From JAPPLG01 sp965199935 (GTDB lineage: Bacteria; Bdellovibrionota; Bdellovibrionia; Bdellovibrionales; UBA1609), in NCBI GenBank assembly GCA_965199935.1, contig CBDATD010000001.1, positions 186,001 through 250,000 on the forward strand: a DNA stretch of 64,000 bases, given 5' to 3'. The notes below the pieces were generated by a model that was given only the letters and a program-made list of their open reading frames with translations, ran no database searches and was not told the DNA's origin. Both the position numbers and the translations under genes were made by a program. Positions 21,091-30,886 of the stretch are shown here, piece after piece. Position 1 is the first letter of the stretch; each line of letters begins with the position of its first letter.

Positions 21091-21558
21091 TCAATTCAAA
21101 TAAACAGGAGGTTCTCTTTTGATCTTCTTAGTGTGTTTGCCTGTATGAACCTCACGCATACTTTCTATAAACTTCATCGTGCAGAAAAAGCGGCAGTTGT
21201 GATAGATGCAAAAGGAGAGGCATTCATCCGCCTTCAAAGTCAAAGCAAATTTCTTTTCTCCGTCAAAGTGCACTTTAACAAACTGCTCACCGTTTTTATT
21301 TTTAGTAAAATAGCATTTTTTCGGCTGAACCCCCATAGAATCCAAAAGCGAGTTCAGAAATGAGAAAGTTTCTTCTTTTCTCAGCCCCTGTTCTATGGCT
21401 ATCTGACTCTGCAGCCGAGAAAGCCAGACAGCAAATCGGCTGTCCCCTTTTTTCTCGCGAAACACCAGTACAGAAAGGCCCGGAGCCATGCCTCCCACCA
21501 ATCCATACGGGACCACTTCAATCCAATTTTGGGGGGACGGAGGCACAACAAAATTCAT
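21091..21558 (-). CDS. bifunctional nuclease (BFN/DUF151)-like protein
   Basis: 155 residues. Residues about 65-135 (FLNSLLDSMGVQPKKCYFTK...FVKVHFDGEKKFALTLKADE...HNCRFFC) follow the DUF151/BFN pattern of alternating strands and a substrate-like loop. The conserved acidic positions are partly changed, so nuclease activity is uncertain. The ATG overlaps the miaB stop by 4 bases (ATGA), giving a coupled pair. DUF151 genes next to miaB recur in related proteobacteria. Confidence 0.65.
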   Translation of the reverse strand: MNFVVPPSPQNWIEVVPYGLVGGMAPGLSVLVFREKKGDSRFAVWLSRLQSQIAIEQGLRKEETFSFLNSLLDSMGVQPKKCYFTKNKNGEQFVKVHFDGEKKFALTLKADECLSFCIYHNCRFFCTMKFIESMREVHTGKHTKKIKREPPVYLN

Positions 21559-22892
21559 ATTTTTCTCCCATAAAAAGTCTGCGGAAAGGCCCTTTCAATG
21601 TAAACAGGAACCTCCTGTCCAACCAAATCCGCCGGCTCCGAAAAGTACACCAGTTTATTTTGGCTTGAGCGTCCTAAAAGCAAGCCGCTCTTCTCATCTC
21701 TTTTTTCCACTAAAACGTCAAGCACTTTTCCTTTATATTTTTGAACTGTTTCAAAAGCAAACTGCTGATGTTTTTCATTAAGCCTCTGCAATCTTTCAGA
21801 TTGAACCTGTTTTGAAACAGGATGAGGGTCAAGCGCCGCTTTTGTAAAAGGACGCGGTGAATAGCAAAAAGCAAAAATCCCCTCGTAAGGAACCTCATCC
21901 AGCAAACTCAAGGTATCCTCAAACTGCGCTTCGGTCTCCCCTGGAAAACCAACGATAATATCCGTAGATAAAACAGCATCTGGTATTTTTTGAAATATAA
22001 TTTTTACTTTCTCTATGTAATCTTTTCGCGTGTAGCCGCGGTTCATACGGCGCAGCACTTCATCATTTCCTGACTGCACAGGCAAATGGATAGATTCCAT
22101 AATTTTATCTCTCTGCTCTGCAATGACTGAAATGAGTTCTTCATCAAAATCTTTCGGGTGGGACGTTGTAAAGCGAATGCGCGACACGGGAGTTTCTTTT
22201 GCCAGTCTTTGCAAAAGTTGAGCAAACCCGGCCCCGCAGGGAGAACGGTAGGAATTAACATTCTGCCCCAATAATGTAACTTCTTGAACCCCCCGGCTGC
22301 ACAGCCGGCAAATATCTTCCACAACGTGTTCAATAGGGCGGCTTCTCTCCCGTCCTCTGGTGTAGGGTACAATACAAAAAGTGCAAAAGTTATCACAGCC
22401 TTTTGTAATATTAACAAAAGCTGTTACTTTTGGATTTCGAATAAGCGTTTGAACATGATAAGGTTCTTTGTTCTTCAAACGAGTTTGGTGAAAAGGCTTT
22501 TTAGTTTGGTCCAATTTTTTCACAATATCCGGCAATTCATCAATAGAATCCGGACCAAAAACAAAATCCAGCAAAGGAAGCTTTTTAAGCAGTCTTCCTC
22601 TTTCTTGTTGAGCCACACAACCGGCCACACCAATTTTCAAACTAGGATTTTTCATCTTGAGTTTTTTGTAGCGGCCCACTTCAGAAACAACTTTGTGAAC
22701 GGGCTTCTCACGCACACTGCATGAGTTGATAATAATTAACTGTGCTTGATCTGCAGAAGGAACGGGGGCGTAGTTCATCATCTCCAGGAGGCTGAACATC
22801 CTTTCCGTATCATTCACGTTCATTTGGCATCCGTAAGTTGAGATGTACACACCTTTCAAAGAGTTTGAAAAATCTTTATTTAAAGAGTTCAT
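21555..22892 (-). CDS. miaB: tRNA-2-methylthio-N6-dimethylallyladenosine synthase
   Basis: 445 residues, full length. It is a radical-SAM methylthiotransferase that modifies A37 of tRNAs reading UNN codons. Visible features: N-terminal UPF0004 domain (TYGCQMNVNDTERM, NSCSVREKP, GCVAQQERG with the three cluster Cys), the radical SAM motif CDNFCTFCIVPYTRGRE, HLPVQSGNDEVLRRMNRGY, GFPGETEAQF, and a C-terminal TRAM-like region. Followed by the coupled BFN-like gene and guaB. Confidence 0.97.
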   Translation of the reverse strand: MNSLNKDFSNSLKGVYISTYGCQMNVNDTERMFSLLEMMNYAPVPSADQAQLIIINSCSVREKPVHKVVSEVGRYKKLKMKNPSLKIGVAGCVAQQERGRLLKKLPLLDFVFGPDSIDELPDIVKKLDQTKKPFHQTRLKNKEPYHVQTLIRNPKVTAFVNITKGCDNFCTFCIVPYTRGRERSRPIEHVVEDICRLCSRGVQEVTLLGQNVNSYRSPCGAGFAQLLQRLAKETPVSRIRFTTSHPKDFDEELISVIAEQRDKIMESIHLPVQSGNDEVLRRMNRGYTRKDYIEKVKIIFQKIPDAVLSTDIIVGFPGETEAQFEDTLSLLDEVPYEGIFAFCYSPRPFTKAALDPHPVSKQVQSERLQRLNEKHQQFAFETVQKYKGKVLDVLVEKRDEKSGLLLGRSSQNKLVYFSEPADLVGQEVPVYIERAFPQTFYGRKI

Positions 22893-22903
22893 ACATCAAA
22901 GAC

Positions 22904-23578
22904 CTAATAAGAAATGTTTTTTTTTGGCGCCAGCTTCATTTCACCCAAAGCCGCAGAAAAATCTTTTTCATTAGAGAGATCCCTTACCATATAGTCTAAA
23001 ACACGCGGGGAACAGCCTTGAATGATCTCTGTAATCCAGGACTTAAGCCGCCCGCCGGACAAAATTTTATTCCTCTCCTTGATGTAATCCCAAGAAACCA
23101 TATAATGGTACCTGCAGTATCCTCCTGTTGTGGACGGCTGGTCGCAGTTTTCTGCAAAACAATACTCAAAGCCTTCAGAGCTTTTAATAGCCACTTGCTT
23201 GTTTTTTTCTAAAATCCTCTCCAGCTCCTGCTCCAATTCATTGAGATAAGATAGAGCCGGCTTCTTTTTATCCGCGGGCTTGCTCAGTGGAGTTCTTATG
23301 GTTTTTTTGGACTTGGGTTTTGCGGATACAGACTTTTGAACAGCCGGTTTTTTCTTAGAAGTTTTTTTTATAGATTTTTTTTTCGTGTTTTTTTTCTGTG
23401 CTGATTTTTTCACTGCCGGCTTTTTCAAAGTTTTTTTCCGCGCCGGCTTCCTCTCCGCCGGTTTTCCTACAGCCTTTTTTCCAACTTTCTTCTGATCAGC
23501 CTTCTTCTTTATCGGCTTCTTAGAAACGGCATCTTTAGTCTTGATTTTTTGGTTCGCGGACTTATTCTTTAGCGCCAT
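22904..23578 (-). CDS. Lys/Ala-rich histone-H1-like protein with C-terminal Cys/His domain
   Basis: About 224 residues from the ATG at 23578 (AAAGGA upstream); an earlier ATG at 23632 is possible but lacks a site. Residues 1-110 are a low-complexity basic tail (KKPAxKKSAxKK repeats) typical of bacterial H1-like DNA-binding tails. Residues about 130-224 form a conserved-looking domain with CFAENCDQPSTTGGYCRYHY, a probable zinc knuckle (C-x4-C-x8-C-x2-H), then WDYIKERNKIL. Likely nucleoid associated. It lies just upstream of miaB. Confidence 0.75.
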   Translation of the reverse strand: MALKNKSANQKIKTKDAVSKKPIKKKADQKKVGKKAVGKPAERKPARKKTLKKPAVKKSAQKKNTKKKSIKKTSKKKPAVQKSVSAKPKSKKTIRTPLSKPADKKKPALSYLNELEQELERILEKNKQVAIKSSEGFEYCFAENCDQPSTTGGYCRYHYMVSWDYIKERNKILSGGRLKSWITEIIQGCSPRVLDYMVRDLSNEKDFSAALGEMKLAPKKNISY

Positions 23579-23727
23579 ACCTGATCCTTTTTTTAATGGG
23601 CCTATCCTGCAACACTCATCCACTGCCGTCAAGCTTAGATCAACTCTTGACGAAACCTAAGTTGCATCTGAAGATATACAAATAATTTGCTTAATGAGCA
23701 GAATGGGAATGGAGGCCCGGACCGTCA

Positions 23728-24327
23728 ATGAATTATTTTTTCTGTATCATCCTGATGCTGTTGATCTTTTCCTGCTCTCTTCCAAAAGAAACTCTTCGAC
23801 AAGACAACAACGTAGATTTGGAATCCCTCAACTCGGCCCAGTCTGATGTGGATATGGCTCTTCTCGGCGGCCCTTCTGAGAAAAAAAAATCATCCGTACA
23901 AGAGCGGACACCCAATGAAGAACAAGAACCGCCTCAAAGAGAAGCCCCTCCAAAAGTGGTGTTAAATGCACAAACACTGCCCGTTTCTGAACCCCATTCC
24001 GGCTCCCCCGGCGGGAGTATTGCCGATACTTTAAAGGTTTTCCAGTGTGAAAATCTTAATGCGGAAGGTCAAGATAACTTCTTTCTGCACGTACTTAATT
24101 ACAGAATACACCAATTAGGGGTTCATCCTCTCTGCGAGGTGATTCAAGTTAAAAATTTGCAAAAAGAAGACACTGCAAAAGAAATTTTAGCTTACGCTCA
24201 CTACCAAAGAAGTTACTGTGACGCTTACACATCTCAATTCATAGATGAATTAGATCAACATCAATGTGTCCAAATAATTACATTGACGCCGATGAGCAAT
24301 GCATCTCCGGGTGAACCTTCAGTGTAA
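23728..24327 (+). CDS. hypothetical lipoprotein
   Basis: 199 residues with a lipoprotein signal peptide and lipobox (CIILMLLIFSC; lipidated Cys at residue 16). A Pro/Glu/Gln-rich linker covers residues about 45-95, followed by a C-terminal domain with four Cys (KVFQCENLNAEG, HPLCEVI, RSYCDAY, HQCVQI) probably in two disulfides. No family recognised. Divergent from the histone-like gene. Confidence 0.65.
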   Translation: MNYFFCIILMLLIFSCSLPKETLRQDNNVDLESLNSAQSDVDMALLGGPSEKKKSSVQERTPNEEQEPPQREAPPKVVLNAQTLPVSEPHSGSPGGSIADTLKVFQCENLNAEGQDNFFLHVLNYRIHQLGVHPLCEVIQVKNLQKEDTAKEILAYAHYQRSYCDAYTSQFIDELDQHQCVQIITLTPMSNASPGEPSV

Positions 24328-24427
24328 AAAAAAACTGGACCATAGATCTTATTTTTATTTTTCAGTACAACCAACTCATCAAACTCTATAGTATGTAGGA
24401 AATAAACAAGACACGGAGGATGTGCAA

Positions 24428-24871
24428 ATGAAGTTTGCTTTGTTGACTTTGATTCTAATGTTCATTGGATGTGCGGGTCAGGAAACTCCTCCTGCAGAAG
24501 GGATGGCGCCGGAGCTGAACGCTGAGGAGTCCCCTGCGGGTCCGGCTTTGGAGCCAAATGTGGCCTCCCAAACCGTTCTTACCTGCAGTAAAGATGGAGC
24601 TGAAAACGTCATTTACACTGCCAAAGTTTACGAAAAGCCGCAAGACTGCAAAAGAGACGAGGGCAAGGGGAGCGTAAGGGATTGTCGTTGTGAACTTCTC
24701 TCTGAAGATTCGTCCTTTAGCAATGACGTCATTGTTATGGCCACCAGCACTGAGGATTTTTGCGGGCAGGTTCTGGAAGACTTCAACAGCAGACAAAGTA
24801 CAACTATTCCATCTACGGGAAAAGTCATCAAAGCCCTGCATGATGCGAGCTACACCTGCATTAAGTCTTAG
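24428..24871 (+). CDS. hypothetical lipoprotein
   Basis: 147 residues from the ATG at 24428, with GGAGG 8 bases upstream; a GTG at 24422 is too close to that site. Lipobox LILMFIGCAG. An acidic/Pro/Ala linker precedes a Cys-rich domain (LTCSKDG, PQDCKRD, RDCRCELL, DFCGQV, YTCIKS). It resembles the preceding lipoprotein in design but not clearly in sequence. No family recognised; 24875-25060 holds no gene I can support. Confidence 0.65.
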   Translation: MKFALLTLILMFIGCAGQETPPAEGMAPELNAEESPAGPALEPNVASQTVLTCSKDGAENVIYTAKVYEKPQDCKRDEGKGSVRDCRCELLSEDSSFSNDVIVMATSTEDFCGQVLEDFNSRQSTTIPSTGKVIKALHDASYTCIKS

Positions 24872-25121
24872 CCGCTCCCATACACACGCCTCTTCCCGCG
24901 AAAGAGGACTCAATCTGCTTTACTGTGCTTTGAGTCTAATTATAAACTTCTGAGAGTCCAAACACACAACCCGCCGCAGGGGTTTATAAAAAGTACAGCC
25001 CGCTCTTGCGCCCGCGCCGATTCTGTATGCACAAGGCCCAGCGGTTTCCCTTGTCAGCTTTATGGCCCTGCCCGTAAAATTCCCTCTTGAACAAGTAAAC
25101 AAAATCGTGTACCGGCTGACT

Positions 25122-26024
25122 ATGAATTCAACCAAACAAATTTTAGAATGCTATCAATCTCAATCTCCAAAAATACTGGACCAGCTCAAACGTCTGTTGA
25201 ATCATGGAGCTTTAGGTGATACGGGCAAACTTGTCATCCTGCCTGTGGATCAGGGTTTTGAACACGGCCCCTCAAAAAGTTTTTCTGTAAATCCCCCCGC
25301 CTATGATCCTGAATACCACGCCCGGCTGGCTGTAGAATCCGGCTGCAGCGCCTTTGCGGCCCCCCTAGGCTTTATCGAAGCAACAGCTCACAAGTATGCC
25401 AATCAAATTCCAATGATTTTGAAAATTAATAATTCAGACAGTTTATACAAAGATGAAAAATCCCCCTCTCCAGCTCTCACTTCTTCTGTTGATCAAGCTG
25501 TCCAACTCGGATGTGTGGGTGTTGGATTCACTATTTACCCAGGCAGCGCCTCCAGAAAGAGACAGTACGAAGAACTCTCTCAAACAGCACACCTGGCAAA
25601 GGAGGCCGGACTTCTTGTCGTCGTCTGGTCTTATCCTAGGGGGGCCGGTCTCTCCAAAAAGGGGGAAACAGCTGTGGACGTCGTAGCCTACTCAGCTCAC
25701 ATTGCCTGCCAGTTGGGAGCCCATATTGTAAAAGTCAAGCCCCCGGCGGATTACATAGAAACAGAACATAAAATTTTTGAAACAATACCGATCCAAACTT
25801 TGAGCCAAAGAACAGCTCACGTTATTCAATCCGCCTTCAATGGAAAAAGGATTGTCATTTTCAGCGGCGGCGCTAAAAAAGAAACCTCCAGTATTTTAGA
25901 GGAAATTAGAGAGCTGAAACAGGGAGGGGCTTTTGGAAGTATTGTGGGAAGAAATGCTTTTCAAAGACCAAAAAATCAGGCTTTGTCTCTTCTAAAAGAG
26001 ATCATGAATATTTATAAAAGTTAA
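25122..26024 (+). CDS. fbaB: fructose-bisphosphate aldolase class I (DhnA/FbaB type)
   Basis: 300 residues from the ATG at 25122; the longer frame from 25062 adds residues the family lacks. It cleaves fructose 1,6-bisphosphate to triose phosphates through a Schiff base. Visible features: ILPVDQGFEHGP, VGVGFTIYPGS, VVVWSYPRG, the HIVKVKPP strand that carries the Schiff-base Lys, and the phosphate-binding FSGGAKKE and GSIVGRNAFQRP near the end. It ends 2 bases before lysS, so fbaB, lysS and recG probably form one operon. Confidence 0.92.
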   Translation: MNSTKQILECYQSQSPKILDQLKRLLNHGALGDTGKLVILPVDQGFEHGPSKSFSVNPPAYDPEYHARLAVESGCSAFAAPLGFIEATAHKYANQIPMILKINNSDSLYKDEKSPSPALTSSVDQAVQLGCVGVGFTIYPGSASRKRQYEELSQTAHLAKEAGLLVVVWSYPRGAGLSKKGETAVDVVAYSAHIACQLGAHIVKVKPPADYIETEHKIFETIPIQTLSQRTAHVIQSAFNGKRIVIFSGGAKKETSSILEEIRELKQGGAFGSIVGRNAFQRPKNQALSLLKEIMNIYKS

Positions 26025-26026
26025 TT

Positions 26027-27448
26027 ATGAATGAAAAAATACAAAAAAGAAAAAATTTAATAGACAAAGGACTCAACCCCTATCCTTCTGAATTTAAAAA
26101 AACCATCCACACCCAAAATGTCGCTCTTTCTCAAATGAAAGAGGGACAAAAAGAGTTTTTAGCGGGGCGTCTGATGAGGATGAGAAGCATGGGGCAGGCC
26201 GCGTTCTTCAACTTGCAGGATGAAAGAGGGCAGTGCCAATGCTATTTAAAAACAAAAGAACTGCCGGATAAAGATCAGATATTTTTCCAAAATGTGGATA
26301 TTGGAGATATTCTTGGGGTCCAAGGGCATTTTTTTAAAACAAAAAAAGGAGAACCCACACTGAGAGTGCAGTCTTTTCAAATTTTGTGTAAAACTACAGA
26401 GCCTATGCCTGAAAAATACCATGGACTGGAAGACAAAGAATTGAGATACCGCCGCAGGCATCTTGATTTGATTATGAATGAAAAAAGCAGGAACACTCTC
26501 AAAACAAGATCCAAAGTTATTCAAACCATCCGAGAGTACATGAACGCCAAAGGCTTTATGGAAGTGGAAACGCCCGCCCTTCAACCCATCTACGGCGGGG
26601 CTTTAGCAGCCCCCTTTTCCACTCACCATGAATCGTTAAACACTAAATTTTACCTTAAAATTTCACCGGAGCTTTATTTAAAAAGACTGATTGCCGGCGG
26701 GTTTGAAAAAGTTTATGAAATCGGAAAAAATTTTAGAAATGAGGGAATGGACCGCCTGCACAACCCTGAATTTACAATGATGGAATACTATGAAGCCTAC
26801 ACAGATTATGCAGATCAAATGCAGGCTTTTGAACAGCTGATCCTTCATATTGTAAAAACCATAAAAGGCAGTGAAAAAATAAGCTATCAAGGGAGGGAGT
26901 TGGATTTTTCCTCCCCATGGAGAAGGATGAGTATTCGAAGCGGCATCAAACAATATGCTGGATTGGATATTACAGACACGGACAAACCCTCTCTTTTGAA
27001 AAAATTAAAATCCTTAGACTTGCCGGCAGACCCTCAGTTGAGCTTTGGGCAGATCGTAATGGCTCTCTTCGCAGGTGTTGTAGAAAAAGAAATTTGGAAC
27101 CCCTGTTTTTTTATAGATTTTCCGAAAGATGTCTCCCCTCTGACAAAAAATCATAGAAGCCTTCCCGGTTTTGTGGAAAGGTTTGAGCCTTTTACAGCCG
27201 GTATGGAAATAGGCAATGCCTACACAGAGCTGAACGATCCTATTGAACAGCGTGAACGCTTAAAAGAACAGGAAAGATTTAAAACAGCAGAATCCCACCC
27301 TATGGATGCAGATTTTTTACACGCCGTAGGCGTGGGAATGCCTCCATTAGGAGGCGTGGGGCTGGGTATTGATCGTTTAGTCATGCTGTTAACCGACCAA
27401 AGCAGCATCCGAGAAGTGATATGGTTTCCAACAGTAAAAAGTCTTTAA
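26027..27448 (+). CDS. lysS: lysyl-tRNA synthetase, class II
   Basis: 473 residues, slightly short for LysS. The N-terminal OB fold includes GRLMRMRSMGQAAFFNLQD; class II motif 1 is around GFMEVETPALQPIYGGA, motif 2 is YEIGKNFRNEGMDRLHNPEF, and motif 3 is GVGLGIDRLVMLL followed by SIREVIWFPT. It charges tRNA-Lys in the cytoplasm. The start ATG is 2 bases past the fbaB stop; recG begins 3 bases after its own stop. Confidence 0.97.
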   Translation: MNEKIQKRKNLIDKGLNPYPSEFKKTIHTQNVALSQMKEGQKEFLAGRLMRMRSMGQAAFFNLQDERGQCQCYLKTKELPDKDQIFFQNVDIGDILGVQGHFFKTKKGEPTLRVQSFQILCKTTEPMPEKYHGLEDKELRYRRRHLDLIMNEKSRNTLKTRSKVIQTIREYMNAKGFMEVETPALQPIYGGALAAPFSTHHESLNTKFYLKISPELYLKRLIAGGFEKVYEIGKNFRNEGMDRLHNPEFTMMEYYEAYTDYADQMQAFEQLILHIVKTIKGSEKISYQGRELDFSSPWRRMSIRSGIKQYAGLDITDTDKPSLLKKLKSLDLPADPQLSFGQIVMALFAGVVEKEIWNPCFFIDFPKDVSPLTKNHRSLPGFVERFEPFTAGMEIGNAYTELNDPIEQRERLKEQERFKTAESHPMDADFLHAVGVGMPPLGGVGLGIDRLVMLLTDQSSIREVIWFPTVKSL

Positions 27449-27451
27449 AAA

Positions 27452-29530
27452 ATGGAATTAGAATCTTACAAGCCTGCTCAAAACCCCCGTGATTTCCTCG
27501 AATCTCCTCTGCAGTATATCAAAGGGGTGGGTCCTCACCTATATGAAAAGTTTAAAAAAAAAGGTCTTTATACCGTTTGCGGCTTACTGCATTTTTATCC
27601 TAGAGCCTATCACAATTTCAAGGCTGTCGAAAACTTGTCTGAGCTTTCAGAGGGAAAACACGCCGTGGTTTCAGGAGAAGTTTTCAATAAAAAAATCATT
27701 CGAAGATTTAAAGGAGGCCCCCTTTACATAGTTCACCTTAGAACACATAATTTAGGGCTTATTTCTCTGAAGTATTTTAAGCTCCCTTATAAAGGTTTCT
27801 TTGATTCTATCGAAATAGGCGGCTCTGTTAAAGTTTCAGGAGAAGTTCATTTTTACCAAAACAGGCCGGAATTCCATCACCCGGATTTTCTCTCTGAAAA
27901 ACACTCCATTGAGAAGGGCCTTGTGCCTGTTTACTCTGACATAGAGGGGGTCAGCCAAAAAAAAATTATTAAAATAATAGACACTGTTTTAAATCATTTA
28001 ACAGAAATGCCGGAAACAGTTCCTGAATGGATTCAAAAAGAATTTCAACTGCTGAGCGTATTTGAAAGCATAAAAGACATTCATCAGCCCAAAGGGAATC
28101 CTCAGATGTATTTTAAACACCAGGCTCCTTCACAGCAGACTCTTATTTTTGAAGAATTTTTTAAATTACAGCTGTATCTTTGTTTGAAAAAAATAAAATT
28201 TAAACAACATTCGTCGCTTCCTTTAAAATGCAACGAAAAATTCTCTGCTCAAATGACTGAATCTCTGCCCTTTGAGCTTACTTCAGCCCAAAAAAAAGTT
28301 TTTGAAGAAATTAAAGAGGATTTGGAAAAACCTCACCCCATGCACCGGCTCCTGCAGGGAGACGTCGGCTCCGGAAAAACTCTTGTGGCGCTGAAGTCCG
28401 CTCTTCACACCATTGAGAGCGGCTGTCAATGCGCTTTCATGGCGCCCACTGAAATTTTAGCTGAACAGCACTTTAAACAGGCTCAAAAAAGATTTAAGGG
28501 CCTGCCTGTGAATATATCTCTTCTCACATCAAAAATAAAAAATAAAAAGGAGATACTGCAATCCATTCAAATGGGCAAAACTCATTTGTGCATCGGAACT
28601 CATGCATTAATTCAAGAGTCTGTACAATTTCACAAACTGGGATCAGTGATTATTGATGAACAGCATCGCTTTGGTGTGGAGCAAAGGCGGGAGCTGGAGC
28701 AAAAAGGAATACAGCCTCATTGTCTGGTAATGACCGCTACACCTATTCCAAGAACTCTAAGCATGACGGCCTATGGAGATTTGGATATTTCTATCATTGA
28801 TGAAATGCCTAAAAACAGGAAGCCTGTTGTGACGAAAAAAACAAGAAAAAGACCGCAGGTTTTTTCATTTTTAGAAAAAGAAGTTTTAAAAGGGCGTCAG
28901 GCTTATGTGGTCTATCCCTTGGTGGATGAGAGTGAAAAAATAGATTTGAAAAACGCTGTGGAACAATTTGAAAAATTAAAACAGTCTTTTCCCTTATTGA
29001 GGTGGGGCCTCCTGCACGGACAGATGAAATCAGAAGAAAAGTCTCAAATCATGGAAAATTTTATTTCTAAAAATATAGATGTACTGGTGGCAACAACAGT
29101 CATTGAAGTGGGTGTGGATGTTCCCAACGCCTCTTTGATGGTGGTTGAACACAGCGAGAGATTCGGCCTCTCTCAGCTCCATCAATTAAGAGGGCGGGTG
29201 GGCAGAGGAAGCGAAAAAAGTTATTGTGTTCTGATCTTGGGAGACCGAGTTTCCAAAGAGTCTTACGCGCGCGCCTGCATTATGGAAAAACATTCTGATG
29301 GCTTCCGCATTGCTGAAGAGGACTTAAATTTGAGAGGGCCTGGAGAATTTTTTGGGGCCAGGCAGTCGGGAAATATTAATTTTAGAATCGCCCATATTAT
29401 TCGCGATGCGGAAATATTAAGGCAGGCTCGAAGGGCCGCTCAAATGCTGATGGATAAAGACCCCCTGCTCACAGGACACCCCCAACTCACACAAGAGATG
29501 GAAAAACTTTCTCAAACACGACTCACCTAA
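27452..29530 (+). CDS. recG: ATP-dependent DNA helicase RecG
   Basis: 692 residues, full length. It is a branch-migrating helicase that remodels stalled forks and Holliday junctions. Visible features: N-terminal wedge/OB domain (KGVGPHLYEKFKKKG), Walker A GDVGSGKT, Walker B-like DEQH (IIDEQHRFGVEQR), motif III MTATPIPRTL, motif V ATTVIEVGVDVPNA and motif VI HQLRGRVGRG. The stop lies 4 bases from the convergent scpB stop. Confidence 0.97.
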   Translation: MELESYKPAQNPRDFLESPLQYIKGVGPHLYEKFKKKGLYTVCGLLHFYPRAYHNFKAVENLSELSEGKHAVVSGEVFNKKIIRRFKGGPLYIVHLRTHNLGLISLKYFKLPYKGFFDSIEIGGSVKVSGEVHFYQNRPEFHHPDFLSEKHSIEKGLVPVYSDIEGVSQKKIIKIIDTVLNHLTEMPETVPEWIQKEFQLLSVFESIKDIHQPKGNPQMYFKHQAPSQQTLIFEEFFKLQLYLCLKKIKFKQHSSLPLKCNEKFSAQMTESLPFELTSAQKKVFEEIKEDLEKPHPMHRLLQGDVGSGKTLVALKSALHTIESGCQCAFMAPTEILAEQHFKQAQKRFKGLPVNISLLTSKIKNKKEILQSIQMGKTHLCIGTHALIQESVQFHKLGSVIIDEQHRFGVEQRRELEQKGIQPHCLVMTATPIPRTLSMTAYGDLDISIIDEMPKNRKPVVTKKTRKRPQVFSFLEKEVLKGRQAYVVYPLVDESEKIDLKNAVEQFEKLKQSFPLLRWGLLHGQMKSEEKSQIMENFISKNIDVLVATTVIEVGVDVPNASLMVVEHSERFGLSQLHQLRGRVGRGSEKSYCVLILGDRVSKESYARACIMEKHSDGFRIAEEDLNLRGPGEFFGARQSGNINFRIAHIIRDAEILRQARRAAQMLMDKDPLLTGHPQLTQEMEKLSQTRLT

Positions 29531-29534
29531 ATAA

Positions 29535-30122
29535 TCAAGAATCAGAAATAGAACTCAAGTTGAAGCGGAGAGAGGAGGCGTCTTCCGGAGTAAACTCGTT
29601 TTTAATATCCTCCAAAGAAGGCAGAGATTTTAAATTCTCCAAACCATAAACTTCTAAAAATTTTTTTGTTGTTTTATATGTCATTGGACGGCCCGGCTGT
29701 TCGCTCGGACCCGCAAAAGAAATGAGATTTCTCTCCAAAAGAGTTTTGACAATATGACCTGATTCTGTTCTTCGAATCCGGCTGATCTCCTGCCTTGTGC
29801 AGGGCTGTTGGTAGGCAATAATAGACAACACCTCTAAAGACGGCTTGGAAAGCCTAAAGGGCCTCTCCTTTTTCAGGCTTTGAACGAAAGATTTATTTTC
29901 ATCTTTCGTGACCAACTGCCAGCCGCCGGCCGCTGATCTGAGGCGGATCCCCCTCTGCTTTTTCTGATATTCCTTAGACAAACTTTCTAAAGCTGTTTGA
30001 ATGTCTGAGCTTTTAAAATTCTCTCCTATGCAGGACAAAACATCAGAAATCTTCAGAGGTTTGTCTGCCGCCAATAACAAACTTTCCAATACGGATACAA
30101 TATCATCTTTAGACCACTTCAT
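29535..30122 (-). CDS. scpB: segregation and condensation protein B
   Basis: 195 residues with the ScpB winged-helix pair: LESLLLAADKPLKISDVLS, LRSAAGGWQLVTKDE, LSKPSLEVLSIIAYQQPCTRQEI and RRTESGHIVKTLLERNLI. It joins the SMC-ScpA-ScpB complex that organises and segregates the chromosome. The ATG overlaps the scpA stop by 4 bases, which marks one operon. Confidence 0.95.
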   Translation of the reverse strand: MKWSKDDIVSVLESLLLAADKPLKISDVLSCIGENFKSSDIQTALESLSKEYQKKQRGIRLRSAAGGWQLVTKDENKSFVQSLKKERPFRLSKPSLEVLSIIAYQQPCTRQEISRIRRTESGHIVKTLLERNLISFAGPSEQPGRPMTYKTTKKFLEVYGLENLKSLPSLEDIKNEFTPEDASSLRFNLSSISDS

Positions 30123-30871
30123 AGTATATTTCCTTTTCTTAAATCACTTCTTAGGAGATGAAGTGTATCTGCAGACACATCCCTTTTAGAGGCAATATGA
30201 ATCTCTTTTCCTTTTTGAATCAAAGAGACAGCGCCGATTTTACTCAGCTCTAAAATCGAAAGAAAAGTCAAAAGCACCTGATGAATCACAGGCTCCCTCT
30301 CCCCGCCAATGAGATTCCTAAAGGAAAACTTTCTGCCTTTGACAAAATGCTTTTGAAGACGCTGAATCCAATCTAAAGTGGAAGGAAAAATCACCTTCAT
30401 GGGGTAGGCGCAGGCTTTTTTCAGAACATTTCTACAAGCTTTCGTTAAAGAAAAAACATCGGCCTCTTTTATTTCTCCTTTTTCTTCTCCTTCAAAAGAA
30501 AGACCTGCACAGGACCAAATATCACGGTTTAAAATTTCTCGTTGATTGAGTTTCTCCCCTGCTTTTAAAAATTCCGAATGCTGGTTCAATGCCTGAATGA
30601 GAGATTCTCTGGAGTAAATTTCCTCTTTTTCCTCTTCTTCAACTGCCGCCGCATGAGGAAGAAGACTCTTTGATTTAATATAGAGAAGCGCGGAAGCTAG
30701 ATGAATAAACTCCCCCCCTTCTTCTAGGTCAATCTGCCGGCTGTTGATCACATCCAGGTATTGATGAGTGATCCTATGAAGATCAATCTTCATAATATCC
30801 ATCTCCTCTTTTCTCACTAAAGCTAAAAGAAGATCTAAAGGCCCTTCAAAAGCTCCAATTGAAAACTGCAT
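30119..30871 (-). CDS. scpA: segregation and condensation protein A (kleisin)
   Basis: 250 residues. The N-terminus FEGPLDLLLALVRKEEMDI is the family hallmark, followed by FIHLASALLYIKSKSLLP; a C-terminal winged-helix-like part (VLLTFLSILELSKIGAVSLIQ) contacts the SMC cap. ScpA bridges SMC heads and binds ScpB. 16 bases separate it from the upstream protease gene, so it is probably co-transcribed with it. Confidence 0.95.
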   Translation of the reverse strand: MQFSIGAFEGPLDLLLALVRKEEMDIMKIDLHRITHQYLDVINSRQIDLEEGGEFIHLASALLYIKSKSLLPHAAAVEEEEKEEIYSRESLIQALNQHSEFLKAGEKLNQREILNRDIWSCAGLSFEGEEKGEIKEADVFSLTKACRNVLKKACAYPMKVIFPSTLDWIQRLQKHFVKGRKFSFRNLIGGEREPVIHQVLLTFLSILELSKIGAVSLIQKGKEIHIASKRDVSADTLHLLRSDLRKGNIL

Positions 30872-30886
30872 ATCAACGATTCTCTC